Assembly (NCBI GenBank): GCA_018664485.1
Contig: JABJOE010000006.1
Location: 101,090-165,089 of the forward strand
Length of the DNA stretch: 64,000 nucleotides
DNA from: Candidatus Uhrbacteria bacterium
GTDB lineage: Bacteria > Patescibacteria > ABY1 > SG8-24 > UBA9934
Reading direction: 5' to 3'
In this document: positions 43,772-52,946 of the stretch, piece after piece
Layout: the number at the start of each line of letters is the position of its first letter
Position numbering within the stretch: the first letter of the stretch is position 1
Program-made: the position numbers and the translations under genes
The notes under the pieces: model-generated
Told to the model about the DNA's origin: nothing
Databases searched by the model: none
What the model saw: only the letters and a program-made list of their open reading frames with translations

Positions 43772-44383
43772 TTGCTTAGGATCATTACAACCCCAAATCC
43801 ATTCGGATATCTCCTGATGGTGACAATCGCGCGGAGGAACCTGAGGGCAATCGCTGCCGCCAAGGCGACCGTTTTTGCGCGCGATGAGGACGCGAGCAAT
43901 CTGGACGCCATGGATGGCGACCTGCGCATGAACACCCACAAGCAAGGCTGGGTGCTGACGCTCTCTTTGATCCTGGCGGGCTGGTACGTCATCACAGTGG
44001 GGCCAGAGCAGGCACTCGCGAACGAGACGCTCAAAGACATCGCAGCGGGCCTGACCGTTGCATGGTTCGTTATCACCTTCTCGTCGGTAAAGGAGCTGTT
44101 CCTCGATTCCGCGACAGTGCTGACATATCTGATGTTCGCCGCTTTCACCATCCCGTGGTTTACGATTGCAATCGCGAACGTCGCATCGCCCGCGACGTCT
44201 GTGTCCGAGAAGGTACTTACGTGTACCACGATCCTATTCGCCTGGGCTGCAGCGGCAATCTATGATTCGCTGGATCTTCTGCGAGGAAACATGGATGAGC
44301 TCGCCATGGAGTACTTCCGACAGGGTACGCGAGGCGACCTCGCAGTGAAACTCAGCGAAAGCGAGGCTCCCCGTAAGGAATAG
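43772..44383 (+). CDS. Orphan membrane protein, 203 aa
   Basis: I choose the TTG at 43772 because AGAGGTG stands a few bases upstream; ATG 43817 has no ribosome site. A basic N-terminus (MVTIARRNLRAIAAAKATVF) is followed by four transmembrane helices (about residues 67-165) and a charged tail (AVKLSESEAPRKE). The hydrophobic pairs resemble a small channel or sensor, with no known family. GC-rich. The transcript ends in an unusual three-arm structure at 44417..44486. Confidence 0.65.
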   Translation: MLRIITTPNPFGYLLMVTIARRNLRAIAAAKATVFARDEDASNLDAMDGDLRMNTHKQGWVLTLSLILAGWYVITVGPEQALANETLKDIAAGLTVAWFVITFSSVKELFLDSATVLTYLMFAAFTIPWFTIAIANVASPATSVSEKVLTCTTILFAWAAAAIYDSLDLLRGNMDELAMEYFRQGTRGDLAVKLSESEAPRKE

Positions 44384-44416
44384 GCGCAGAAAAAGACCAC
44401 AACCTCAACCGTCCAC

Positions 44417-44486
44417 CACAGTACGTCGTTCGCAAACGACGTACCACGAGCCGTCCGCTGGCTCATCTCTGGTGGGCGGTTTCGTA
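44417..44486 (+). terminator. Three-arm terminator-like structure
   Basis: The outer stem ACCG-CCACCA / TGGTGGGCGGT encloses two hairpins, TACGTCGTT-CGCA-AACGACGTA and GAGCC-GTCCGCT-GGCTC, and is followed by TTTCG. It is much more elaborate than a simple terminator. Confidence 0.55.
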
Positions 44487-44589
44487 TTTGTATATAAAAT
44501 CACAGATGGAAATATAAACATTTCTGCTTCGCTCGTCTCGTCGTGTTATTGAACTTCAGGAGTCTCCATCACCCCAAGAATACAAACAT

Positions 44590-44633
44590 AAAAACCACCT
44601 TTCGGTGATTTTTATGTTGGTGATCCCAGGGAG
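44590..44633 (-). other. Remnant of the tRNA-Glu 3' end and its terminator (possible attachment site)
   Basis: Bases 44618..44633 are identical to 46469..46484, the last 16 bases of tRNA-Glu including CCA. On the same strand they are followed by AATCACCGAAAGGTGGTTTT, the same terminator sequence that follows tRNA-Arg. This looks like the original downstream flank of tRNA-Glu, displaced by an insertion of about 1.85 kb. Confidence 0.7.
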
Positions 44634-44649
44634 TTACTTATGCTATAAA

Positions 44650-45387
44650 CTAATTCTTTACCTGACTCTCCCAAAGCATTTCAAACATATAACCAAATGT
44701 CCTTGCAAGAAGCGCGCTCGTAATCACAGTTCCAAAGACCGGGTCCTCAAGCGTAATCAATGCAATATTATCATCCCAAATGAGAATATCTGTCGGAGAA
44801 TCCGAGTATTTTTTTGAAAGTGTACGAAACTCATATAAGCCTTTCAAAATTTCTTTTGTTTCTTTAATCCCATTTTGAGAAGAGCTATCGGCGACTAAAT
44901 CCTGGAAGCATGTTCCATTGGTCTTGAGCTTCATTTTAAAATTTAAGAAAAACTTAGCGTCTCGATCTGCAAATGCTTTTACAGAACCAATGGCCATGAG
45001 TTTTTTAGTGTTAGTAGCTCTCAAATAAATCTCCTTCACTTGTTCGAACCCATCATAGAACTCAATCTTTGGTTTGTTCTTCTGAGTAGTATGCAATGCG
45101 CGCAAATCTGGTAATAACTGTTCAATGACCTCCTTCCGCTTTTGGACTCTTCGAAGAAGAGATTCTGGATCGCTAGCCAAATACACCTTGCGACTTCCTT
45201 TTTCTTGCTCATTTATCAACCCCTGATCTTTGAGAGAAGAGAGGATGTTGTAGCAGTTTGTACGTGCAATCCCTGTACCCTTAGCGATTTGAGGTGGCGT
45301 AGAAATACCCATCTCTAAAAGATACAGATAGATTTTGATCTCTGATTTTGTAAGAGATAGTTCTTTGAGTTGATCTTGTATAGACAT
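44650..45387 (-). CDS. TrmB-like transcriptional regulator 2
   Basis: A 245-residue regulator from ATG 45387 (MSIQDQLKELSLTKSEIKIY). Winged helix-turn-helix with TPPQIAKGTGIARTNCYNIL, a linker, and an effector domain containing IEFYDGFEQVKEIYLRATNT. It closely resembles regulator 4 at 53854 (shared IARTN.Y and KxIYL motifs) and less closely regulators 1 and 3. It lies inside the tRNA-Glu element, divergent from its orphan partner at 45567, which it probably controls. Confidence 0.82.
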   Translation of the reverse strand: MSIQDQLKELSLTKSEIKIYLYLLEMGISTPPQIAKGTGIARTNCYNILSSLKDQGLINEQEKGSRKVYLASDPESLLRRVQKRKEVIEQLLPDLRALHTTQKNKPKIEFYDGFEQVKEIYLRATNTKKLMAIGSVKAFADRDAKFFLNFKMKLKTNGTCFQDLVADSSSQNGIKETKEILKGLYEFRTLSKKYSDSPTDILIWDDNIALITLEDPVFGTVITSALLARTFGYMFEMLWESQVKN

Positions 45388-45477
45388 AAGTATATATGTG
45401 TCATTTAAAAGTATACCATTTTGATGTAGACATGGCAATGAAACAAATAAACAGTATAAAAAATGCCATATCCATCA

Positions 45478-45506
45478 TTGACAATGAGGGTTATTCTTAG
45501 TATGAT
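45478..45506 (+). promoter_or_regulatory. Promoter of the 45567 orphan
   Basis: TTGACA (45478..45483), 17 bases, TATGAT (45501..45506). A strong match in the gap between the divergent genes. The leader is about 54 bases and ends with GGAG. Confidence 0.75.
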
Positions 45507-45566
45507 TCGCTGTTCATGATTGAGAAATCGCTTAGTCATAGAACAATAATGACAGCCGGAGATAAC

Positions 45567-46304
45567 ATGAGCAATGATACGAACCCATTCAAGCAGACCG
45601 TCAACGAGCAAATCACAGCTCTACGCGAGCAATGCAGGTTGGGCAAATGGGACATCTCGGAACGGAGGTTCGAGAGCCTCCTAGAGGATGCTCCTCCTTG
45701 GCCTAAAGGCAGGGATACCTTCCGTCTGTTTCGAATACGTTTTCATAGTGAGGTTTCACAAGGCCCGGACCGGCGGAGGAGCGGTACAGAAGTTACAATC
45801 AAAAAGCACTTCGCGGCAATTCGCCGCGTTCATGGACCAATCATACTACCTCTTCCTAGAAGCAAGCGGGTTGATCGATACCACCGCACGGGACGTGTGC
45901 GATTAACTCATCGTGATTCAGAAGACCAGAGAACAGAGGTTGAGTGGGTGATCACTCGCGACTTGTCGGCTAACCGTGAGCGCAACTCCATCTGTGATGT
46001 GCGCGATTCAGACTCCATGACAGACGATGGTCTCGTACTCGCGTGGCTCGTACCCGACAGGATACGAGCCATAGACCACAAAGAATGGTGCGGACTTATC
46101 TTAGGTGGATACCAAACTCATTTTCACGAAAGAGAAATCGATGATCAGGAAAGGCATATTAAGGAATGGGAAGGGACGGTGGTCATACGGAGAACAGATT
46201 CCAGGTGTGGTTGGCCTGGTAGACTGAGCATGGAAACCATTCACAAAAAGGACGCGAATCCAGCTTATTCAGTACCCACTTCCGTTGTCGTGGATGGGCG
46301 GTGA
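45567..46304 (+). CDS. Orphan protein carried by the tRNA-Glu element, 245 aa
   Basis: Starts at ATG 45567, GGAG five bases upstream. No family is recognised. It is highly charged, with many Arg/Asp/His residues (RHIKEWEGTVVIRRTDSR), no signal and no membrane helix. The N-terminal part is helical (VNEQITALREQCRLGKWDI) and the rest is strand-rich. GC content and codon use differ from the flanking TrmB-like gene. As the only cargo besides the regulator it may be the element's functional payload. Confidence 0.65.
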   Translation: MSNDTNPFKQTVNEQITALREQCRLGKWDISERRFESLLEDAPPWPKGRDTFRLFRIRFHSEVSQGPDRRRSGTEVTIKKHFAAIRRVHGPIILPLPRSKRVDRYHRTGRVRLTHRDSEDQRTEVEWVITRDLSANRERNSICDVRDSDSMTDDGLVLAWLVPDRIRAIDHKEWCGLILGGYQTHFHEREIDDQERHIKEWEGTVVIRRTDSRCGWPGRLSMETIHKKDANPAYSVPTSVVVDGR

Positions 46305-46468
46305 ACAAAGCGCTCCGAAGTCGTACCCTTGATTTGATCTACGAAGGATCATTCTCTTGGGTGCGGCTCTTTTGTTATATAGATTGTGATGTATCGCGAA
46401 TCTAGAATTTTAATCCTTACCTGAAGAAAACAATGAAAAAAATCCAGTCGGAGACTGAATCATTTTCA

Positions 46469-46543
46469 TGGTGATCCCAGGGAGAATTGAACTCCCGTTT
46501 CCAGGATGAAAACCTGGCGTCCTAGCCACTAGACGATGGGACC
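46469..46543 (-). tRNA. tRNA-Glu (UUC)
   Basis: Acceptor GGTCCCA / TGGGATC, anticodon stem CCAGG / CCTGG with loop TTTTCAT (anticodon TTC), T arm CGGGAGTTCAATTCTCCC. Discriminator A and encoded CCA. Terminator CAGTC-TCC-GACTG plus Ts immediately downstream (46435..46460). Confidence 0.95.
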
Positions 46544-46612
46544 GTCATATGACATTTGCAGCGGTAGGATAGAGAATAATAGCAATCCTGTCAATATGTG
46601 GGTGCAAAGCGC

Positions 46613-46894
46613 CTATTCTACACTAAGCATCGCTAGAATCTCTGGAATGTCATCTACAGAGACCTCTCCGAGCCAAATATTATCTGGCATTATTACAACG
46701 GTAGATCCAGTAGCACAGACTCCCATGCAACTAGTCTTTGAAACTCGCACATCTACAGTCGCTTCTTTCACAGCAGCCTTAAGCGCCGGGTACAAATCAC
46801 CAGCTCCTCGCTTCATACAACAATTAGCGCCTCCTTCACGGAGATTCTGGCACACGAGAACCAACTTTCTATATTTTGAATCCACTCTTTTCAT
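46613..46894 (-). CDS. Thioredoxin-like [2Fe-2S] ferredoxin
   Basis: A 93-residue protein from the Met that begins MKRVDSKYRKLVLVCQN. Four cysteines fit the family: VCQNLREGGANCC (C-x10-12-C) and later SKTSCMGVCATGS (C-x3-C). The GSTVVIMPDNIWLGEVSVDD stretch matches the fold. It carries electrons in the cytoplasm; the partner is unknown. Its start region overlaps the start of the divergent gene at 46922. Confidence 0.85.
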   Translation of the reverse strand: MKRVDSKYRKLVLVCQNLREGGANCCMKRGAGDLYPALKAAVKEATVDVRVSKTSCMGVCATGSTVVIMPDNIWLGEVSVDDIPEILAMLSVE

Positions 46895-46921
46895 ACATCT
46901 GCATGATACCATGGTAATAAT

Positions 46922-47356
46922 ATGCAAAAAGATAAAATCCTAACTACCTTCTGGCGCCTCACAGCCTATCTCACTCTATATAGTTTTCTGGGTTGGATAA
47001 TGGACACCGTTTATCGATCAGCTCTCGCCGGTATTTTTGTATCTGAGTCATCGATGGATACTGTACTCGCGCCAGTCTACGGATTCGGTGCTCTCGCTTT
47101 TCTACTAATCAAACCCGTGCTCAAAAACAAACACCCACTTACGCAGTGGGTGTTGTTAGCCTTAACTGGAGGCGCTGTCGAATATGTGGGAGGCGTTGTA
47201 GGAATGATGTACACTGGTCGTCGTCTCTGGGACTACTCAGATGCCTTTTTAAACATCCATGGCCACACCGACCTCTATCACATAATCGTTTGGGGATTCC
47301 TTGGATTACTATTTTTAAAAGTCATCCATCCCGCAATCGAAAAACGTTTTTTCTAA
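46922..47356 (+). CDS. CmpB-like ABC-transporter permease domain protein (PF06541 type)
   Basis: A 144-residue membrane protein with four helices. It has the family pattern: FLGWIMDTVYRS, VLAPVYGFGALAF, GGAVEYVGGVVG with Glu, and RRLWDYSDAFLNIHGH. The function of the family is unknown despite its name. The stop overlaps by four bases, tail to tail, the beta-propeller gene on the other strand. Confidence 0.82.
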   Translation: MQKDKILTTFWRLTAYLTLYSFLGWIMDTVYRSALAGIFVSESSMDTVLAPVYGFGALAFLLIKPVLKNKHPLTQWVLLALTGGAVEYVGGVVGMMYTGRRLWDYSDAFLNIHGHTDLYHIIVWGFLGLLFLKVIHPAIEKRFF

Positions 47357-48675
47357 AGTTCAGCTACTGAAACTTTTCCACCCTTGAACACACCGAACAT
47401 AACTTGGTCAGATCCGTAATTAACAACAACAGATCCAAACTGAGCATCGACGTGTTCGATTTCAACTGTCCGATCAGATGAAACCGGAGTCTTTGCAAAA
47501 CCATTCTTTGTTAGACTCGATCCATCAAATCGTAGAATTGCAATCCGTCCATTACTTCTTCTTGGCGGCATTGTAGCTACGATAACTTCATCTACTCCGT
47601 CACCATAAAGATCTTCAACAGCAAGGTCGAACGCTCCTGGAACCTTTCGATAAAGATATCGCTGACCAAGAAGTGATCCAGCGTCATCATACACTCGAAC
47701 GAAACGACCGTCTGATGCAACATAGCTCTGACAATCAGATGTGTGTACGTACTTTACAGTTGAAGTGTCAGATGGGATGGCAATACATTCAAGTTCTTCC
47801 GGTTCTTCTGAGGCACATGTGATTGGAGCAAGTGGGAACTCATCAAATGAGTACACCCAAACTTCCGAAGCACCGCTTCCTGCGTCTTCTGCAATTGTTA
47901 CATGCAGTTCAGCATCTGGGCATGAAACATGAGTTGCAACACCCTCCTGGTTATCACCAGGTAACACCATCTCTCCGAGCAAAGCTCCGGCTGGCGTATA
48001 CATTCGCGCAACATTATAACCATCGTGCACAGCAACAAGATAACCTGTAGCTGAGTCATAAGACAGTCCTGAGATATCAGTAATGCCTGAGACTACAGTG
48101 CCCTCAAGAACAGGTGACGAATCTACATTAACGATATAGATATTCCCATTTTGCTGTAGTCCAGCATAGAAAAGTCCGCCAAATGACGTGTCACCATATG
48201 GGTGAGTACCATCGGGAACAAAGGTCAGTGCCTCGAGCCCTTGGTTTGAGGCAGTGTTTGGAAGGAACGCAGAAATATCCCATGAGGTTCCAGTAAATGA
48301 ACCTGACGCGAGATCAAACTCTAGGATAAGTCCCGTACGTTCACCTGCAAGATACACAAGTGATGAAGATGGATCGACTACCGTGACACCTTCAAGGTCA
48401 TAGCCAAGTCCTGTCCATTCATTTAGTAGCGCACCCGATGTTGACAGCTCTGCAACAACGCCGTCATCACTAACAACGATATAGGTTCCACGATCTTCAT
48501 GCCAAACAACTCCGCTTGGCTCCCAACCGCTACCTAACGCAGCTGCACCAATCTCAGATGACACAACTCCGTCTGGAACAGGAAACGCGGCCGACGCCAT
48601 GGCAGGTACAGACGCGAGTCCGAGTAACAAAATAGCACCAACAATGTGGCGCAGATTAATAAGAGACACTCTCAT
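47353..48675 (-). CDS. Secreted beta-propeller protein (SdiA-regulated-like)
   Basis: A 440-residue exported protein with signal peptide (IVGAILLLGLASVPAMASAA). Residues ~35-270 carry the repeats of the SdiA-regulated / phytase-like propeller (GWEPSGVVWHEDRGTYIVVSD, YDLEGVTVVDPSSSLVYLAG, GLEALTFVPDG, DISGLSYDSATGYLVAV). The C-terminal part has FG-GAP-like strands (DLYGDGVDEVIVAT). Likely a surface or secreted binding protein or enzyme; activity unknown. Confidence 0.75.
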   Translation of the reverse strand: MRVSLINLRHIVGAILLLGLASVPAMASAAFPVPDGVVSSEIGAAALGSGWEPSGVVWHEDRGTYIVVSDDGVVAELSTSGALLNEWTGLGYDLEGVTVVDPSSSLVYLAGERTGLILEFDLASGSFTGTSWDISAFLPNTASNQGLEALTFVPDGTHPYGDTSFGGLFYAGLQQNGNIYIVNVDSSPVLEGTVVSGITDISGLSYDSATGYLVAVHDGYNVARMYTPAGALLGEMVLPGDNQEGVATHVSCPDAELHVTIAEDAGSGASEVWVYSFDEFPLAPITCASEEPEELECIAIPSDTSTVKYVHTSDCQSYVASDGRFVRVYDDAGSLLGQRYLYRKVPGAFDLAVEDLYGDGVDEVIVATMPPRRSNGRIAILRFDGSSLTKNGFAKTPVSSDRTVEIEHVDAQFGSVVVNYGSDQVMFGVFKGGKVSVAEL

Positions 48676-48714
48676 AGTAAAAACTTCGTGAGTTAACTCA
48701 TGTAGAATACGTGA

Positions 48715-49473
48715 CTAACTCAGATTACGCCAGAGCGAATCGAAAATCATTTTCTGTGTTTGTGCAATCGCTGCGTCTTCGATAATTACTCCGAACAAAT
48801 GCTTGCGATCATCAAGTGATACGTACGCAGTTTTATTTGCATATATAAAGATATACGTCGGTGCTGACTCTTTTTGTGTGAGCCATTTACGTTCGTCCAA
48901 GCCAACCGTTTTTCCGCCCGCTCCAAGCGCGATCGCTTTCACTCGTACACCTTCTTTTTTTCGTTTTGAACTAAACCTCGGCCATGACGCTGCAATCAGA
49001 TCGCGAATACCCGGACTCGAATAGACTCGATACGCTTTTTCGCGCAGAGCTCCCGTCTGCGCAAGCACATCCTCCAAAATATCTCGCACCCCAACGCGCC
49101 CCTCGTAATATCGCACTGCCGGTCGATGATTATTCTTACCAATCAAGGCGTGCAATCCCGGAATTGCAGAGTCTAGTTGCTCCCGAGCCTTTTTCATTTC
49201 AAGCTCACGGCGCGTCGCAAGCCCCCTAAGCTTCTGAGGCTCCTCGGCTGTAAAAAATCTATGAGCTTTAGCATCTACGAAGCTAACCAGTCCCGCATCC
49301 ATCAATCGCTTCAGTGCATCATACACCGTTCCACGATTCAACCCAGCCTCTTGTGCTACACGACGAAGTGGTGCCGAGCTCAACGTCAAAAGCGAACGAT
49401 ACACTTGCATATCCTTCTCCTTTAGACCCAATAACGCCAAAGTCTTTTCTGAAAGTTGCGGTGCACGTGCCAT
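48715..49473 (-). CDS. TrmB-like transcriptional regulator 3
   Basis: A 252-residue regulator with winged helix-turn-helix (LGLKEKDMQVYRSLLTLSSAP, AQEAGLNRGTVYDALKRLMDAG), coiled linker and effector domain (VRYYEGRVGVRDILEDVLAQ). More divergent from the other three. It is next to the secreted propeller gene on the same strand and divergent from the membrane protein at 49703. Confidence 0.8.
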   Translation of the reverse strand: MARAPQLSEKTLALLGLKEKDMQVYRSLLTLSSAPLRRVAQEAGLNRGTVYDALKRLMDAGLVSFVDAKAHRFFTAEEPQKLRGLATRRELEMKKAREQLDSAIPGLHALIGKNNHRPAVRYYEGRVGVRDILEDVLAQTGALREKAYRVYSSPGIRDLIAASWPRFSSKRKKEGVRVKAIALGAGGKTVGLDERKWLTQKESAPTYIFIYANKTAYVSLDDRKHLFGVIIEDAAIAQTQKMIFDSLWRNLS

Positions 49474-49702
49474 ATATACAAAATTTACTAACTCTACACG
49501 TTTTATCTGTGAACGATTGCAGGCGATTAATCCTATGATCCCATTGTAACAGAAGCTATTAACTCCTATAATAAGACTGTTACCGAATTACTTATCAGGC
49601 TCGCTCCGCATACAGTCGGTCATGCCTCTGCAAAAAGTTCCAAAATAGCCTAGGCTATCCTTTTTCAAATAGCCATCGTGAAACAATTTACAATACAGAC
49701 AT

Positions 49703-50392
49703 ATGTTTGAGCTACTATCCCCTTACGAACTCATGGTCGGACTTCTTACCGTTCTATGGATAGGTTTGTTTATCTACGAGCGAGAATTGCGGGTTGAAAT
49801 GCTCGCACTTGGACTTCTCGGAATATTCCTACTCCCTCTCTCGTTTACGATCCTTCAAAATACAGACGTTGCCGATGGATTTACGAATCTCGCTTTCACC
49901 GACCTACTTTTCACATATGCAATCGCGAGCCTTTCGGGAATTCTCTTCCACGCCGTCTTAGGAAAGCACTATCATCTACTACCTTCCAAAAAACGAAAAG
50001 AATCCGAAGACTCTCTCGCGCAATGGTGGTTAATCCGCCTCCTACTATCTATTCTGTTTTTCGTTTGGATAACACTTCTATTAAACCTTGCATTTGGAAT
50101 GACTCTAGCAGGGTCCGTATTCGTCGCCGCAGCAATGCTTACAATCTACATCGTAAGCCACAGACATGATCTTTTGTATGATGCGATTGCAAGTGCCCTA
50201 CTTACGGCATTCGTTGTATTTCTCGCAGGTGAACTTGCAGCGCTATTTACCGGAGTACCTATATCAATTAGTATCATTGAAACATCTGGATCAATCGGAT
50301 CAGTTCCAACAGACCTCCTTTTATGGTCATTGGGAGTTGGATTGCTTCTAGGGCCACTATACGAATACGTTCGTCGATTCCAGCTAAAATAG
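49703..50392 (+). CDS. Six-helix membrane protein, 229 aa
   Basis: About six transmembrane helices with short loops and no recognised family. A charged loop near the middle (HLLPSKKRKESEDS) should be cytoplasmic. The ATG lies eight bases after a TACAAT -10 box (49689..49694), so a leaderless mRNA is likely. The Hsp20 gene follows 24 bases later and may be co-transcribed. Confidence 0.7.
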   Translation: MFELLSPYELMVGLLTVLWIGLFIYERELRVEMLALGLLGIFLLPLSFTILQNTDVADGFTNLAFTDLLFTYAIASLSGILFHAVLGKHYHLLPSKKRKESEDSLAQWWLIRLLLSILFFVWITLLLNLAFGMTLAGSVFVAAAMLTIYIVSHRHDLLYDAIASALLTAFVVFLAGELAALFTGVPISISIIETSGSIGSVPTDLLLWSLGVGLLLGPLYEYVRRFQLK

Positions 50393-50416
50393 GATACACG
50401 CATATCACTTCGAAGT

Positions 50417-50800
50417 ATGAAAAGCTCAACTAATGCCAAAGAACAAGACTGGGACCTTCTGAATTCTCAAGAGGGTCAGCTTTCTGTTGATGTTATCGAA
50501 ACTCCGGAGCACATCATTATTCGCTCAGCTATTGCAGGTGTTAAGGCTGAGGATCTAGACATACATGTCACGAACGATCTGGTTACAATACGTGGAGAGC
50601 GTAAAAGCATGAAGGAAATCGACCAATCTACCGTACATTTTCAAGAATGTTTCTGGGGAGTTTTTTCAAGATCTATAGTTCTGCCGACCCACGTTAAAGC
50701 AGACGAAGCCGATGCAGTCGTTAAAAGCGGTGTCCTTACATTGACCATACCCAAAGCACATGGTGAGATGATAGTACCCGTACGCGAAGAACATGAGTAA
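50417..50800 (+). CDS. Hsp20 / alpha-crystallin family chaperone
   Basis: A 127-residue small heat-shock protein. The alpha-crystallin domain spans ~20-120 (SVDVIETPEHIIIRSAIAGVKA, LVTIRGER, GVFSRSIVLPTHVKAD) and includes the conserved A-x-x-x-n-G-v-L motif as AVVKSGVLTLTIPK. It holds unfolding proteins in soluble form. The C-terminal IXI-like motif is weak (IVPV). Short spacing to its neighbours suggests an envelope-stress group with the VanW gene. Confidence 0.9.
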   Translation: MKSSTNAKEQDWDLLNSQEGQLSVDVIETPEHIIIRSAIAGVKAEDLDIHVTNDLVTIRGERKSMKEIDQSTVHFQECFWGVFSRSIVLPTHVKADEADAVVKSGVLTLTIPKAHGEMIVPVREEHE

Positions 50801-50824
50801 AAATTTTGTTAGGTAAAAAATCAC

Positions 50825-52870
50825 ATGGAACACAATCTTACAGACCACGTCCGCACTGGATGGCAAAAAAAGAAAAAGCCGATTCTAATCGTCGGCGGCA
50901 TTGTTATTGGAGCTGCCCTCCTTATATGTGCCGGGTCTTTCGCGTATGGTATGTCATATGAAGGGCGGATCTATCCGAACATTAGCATCGACTCAATGGA
51001 TGTTGGAGGTCTCACGCAAGAAGAGGCTTATCAGCTCGTTGATGCCAAGCTCCAAGAGATGCTAGACGACGGTTTGATCGTTGAAGTGGAGGGCGCAACT
51101 CTTACCATCGATCTTCGAGCTTCTGGATCCGACGACCCTGATCTTATTTCCGACAGACTTTACGTTGATGTAGATGGCGCTGTTGAAGATGCGATGAACC
51201 TTGGTCGTGAGCGTTCAGCCTCACCTTGGCCATCGGTGAAGGCGCTCGGGTATCTCTTCGGTAACGGGCCTACCCTCTCGCCAGATGTAACCGTACTCGA
51301 TGATGAGCTGGAAGAAACTATTCGAGAACTACTCGTAGCACGTGAGCTAGATACATTAGAGGATCCGGGAGAATCAACACATTATATAATTGGTGAAAAC
51401 GATGAATTGGCCGTAGTTGAAGGAACTACCGGCCAGGCGTACGATTTTAAAACTTTCTTTGTAGAGCTTAAAGAAGCTGTAGAGCAATTCGACCTTTCAG
51501 AGATCACATTGCATTTAGTAGATCAGACAGTTGACGTTACAGAATCTGACGCCGATACTCTACTGAATCAAATGATTTGGATGACTCAAGCTACACCATT
51601 TGAACTTACTCATACTGCGCAGAACCGGCGCGAGTACACCTGGGAGGTAGATAAAGACGATGTACTTAGTTGGGTTGCTCCCACGTGGGATGAAGAGGAG
51701 CTTACGCTCACTCTTGAAGGAGAAGCTTTCGATAATTTCATGGAAGAGCTGCATGACACGATTGATGTAGATGCAACCGATGCACGGTTCCAAATCGAAG
51801 GATCACGTGTAACTGAATTCACTGCAAGCTTAAACGGTGTAGCTGTAGATGACGACGGAGTCGCAAGTAGCCTAATGTGGGTTCTCGAGCTCGGAGATAC
51901 CGCAGATGAGCTCGTAAATGAGCCCGTTGAAATCGCTACGCTAGAAACTGAAGCCGACATCACAACAAATAGCGTGAACAACCTTGGTATCAATGAAATC
52001 TTGGGAGTAGGAGTTTCTGACTTTTCTGGATCTCCTTCAAACCGTATCAAGAACATCACGCATGGTGCCGATAAACTCAACGGAATCCTGCTAGCACCCG
52101 GCGAGACACTTTCACTAGTTGATTCACTCGGACCATTCACTGTTGCTGACGGTTATTTACCGGAGCTTGTGATTAAAGGGGACGAGATTAAAGCTGAGGT
52201 TGGAGGAGGTCTATGCCAGATCGGTACAACGACTTTCCGTGCGACCATGAACGCTGGGCTCGAAGTAACTGCACGGCGTAATCACTCGCTAGTTGTGTCA
52301 TATTACAATGATCCTTCAAACGGAAACCCTGGAACGGATGCAACGATTTACGATCCAGCGCCTGACTATCAAATGACCAATGACACCGAGAACTATATTC
52401 TACTTACAACAGAGGTCGATCTATACAACTATGAATTGATCTTCACCTTCTGGGGAACGTCAGACGGCCGCGAAGGCTACTACTCCCCACCTGAGGTACT
52501 GTCATGGAGTGGATATGGAGAAACGCAGTATATTGAAACGCTAGACCTAGCCCCAGGTGTAGAAAATTGTCAGTCACCGCATCCAGGAGCCACAACGAGC
52601 TTCACCTACTACGTTGACTATAACGACGGTGAGCAACACGAAAAAACCTACACTTCAGTTTACCGATCACTTCCATATATCTGCCTAGTCGGTGTAGAAA
52701 CACTTACTGTGGAGTGTGAAGAGGGTGACGAGACATGTGAGGCTGCTGTCGTAGCTGAAGAAGGTTCAGACGACGCTGAAGCCGACGATAGCGCCGAGAC
52801 CGATCACGACACAGAGTCCGAAACCTCAGACGACGAAGAGGACGAGGAAGGTCACCCATACGACAGTTAG
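50825..52870 (+). CDS. VanW family protein with peptidoglycan-binding-like domains
   Basis: A 681-residue protein with one N-terminal transmembrane helix (PILIVGGIVIGAALLICAG). Two PG_binding_4-type domains follow (~45-190 and ~230-370: DVGGLTQEEAYQLVDAKL; NGVAVDDDGVASSL). The VanW domain (~390-520) contains NRIKNITHGADKLNGILL, VGGGLCQIGTTTFRAT and ARRNHSLVVSYYN. The C-terminus has two cysteines and a long Asp/Glu tail. It acts at the cell wall; the VanW reaction is not established. Confidence 0.88.
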   Translation: MEHNLTDHVRTGWQKKKKPILIVGGIVIGAALLICAGSFAYGMSYEGRIYPNISIDSMDVGGLTQEEAYQLVDAKLQEMLDDGLIVEVEGATLTIDLRASGSDDPDLISDRLYVDVDGAVEDAMNLGRERSASPWPSVKALGYLFGNGPTLSPDVTVLDDELEETIRELLVARELDTLEDPGESTHYIIGENDELAVVEGTTGQAYDFKTFFVELKEAVEQFDLSEITLHLVDQTVDVTESDADTLLNQMIWMTQATPFELTHTAQNRREYTWEVDKDDVLSWVAPTWDEEELTLTLEGEAFDNFMEELHDTIDVDATDARFQIEGSRVTEFTASLNGVAVDDDGVASSLMWVLELGDTADELVNEPVEIATLETEADITTNSVNNLGINEILGVGVSDFSGSPSNRIKNITHGADKLNGILLAPGETLSLVDSLGPFTVADGYLPELVIKGDEIKAEVGGGLCQIGTTTFRATMNAGLEVTARRNHSLVVSYYNDPSNGNPGTDATIYDPAPDYQMTNDTENYILLTTEVDLYNYELIFTFWGTSDGREGYYSPPEVLSWSGYGETQYIETLDLAPGVENCQSPHPGATTSFTYYVDYNDGEQHEKTYTSVYRSLPYICLVGVETLTVECEEGDETCEAAVVAEEGSDDAEADDSAETDHDTESETSDDEEDEEGHPYDS

Positions 52871-52903
52871 CAAGAAGAGAGTAGACAACATAATTAGCAA
52901 AAC

Positions 52904-52936
52904 GCCCCGGATCCAGATGGATTCCCGGGGCGTTAC
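52904..52936 (-). terminator. Hairpin after the 52947 orphan
   Basis: ACGCCCCGG-G-AATCC / GGATC-CGGGGCGT on the minus strand, at least nine GC-rich pairs and then TTTTGC. It also lies past the VanW stop. Confidence 0.75.
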
Positions 52937-52946
52937 GGTTGTGGGT

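Larger units (their letters stand above)
44618..46484. mobile_element. Putative mini-element inserted at the 3' end of tRNA-Glu
   Basis: It is bounded by 16-base direct repeats (TGGTGATCCCAGGGAG at 44618 and 46469). It contains only a TrmB-like gene and a divergent orphan gene, plus a new terminator for the tRNA at the tRNA end (CAGTC-TCC-GACTG). No integrase or transposase is inside, so mobility would need help in trans or the element has decayed. Confidence 0.55.

Noticed and set aside
44618..46484. Integrase or transposase inside the tRNA-Glu element
   Set aside because: Neither gene has recombinase motifs (no RHRY or DDE pattern); the element is therefore called only putative.
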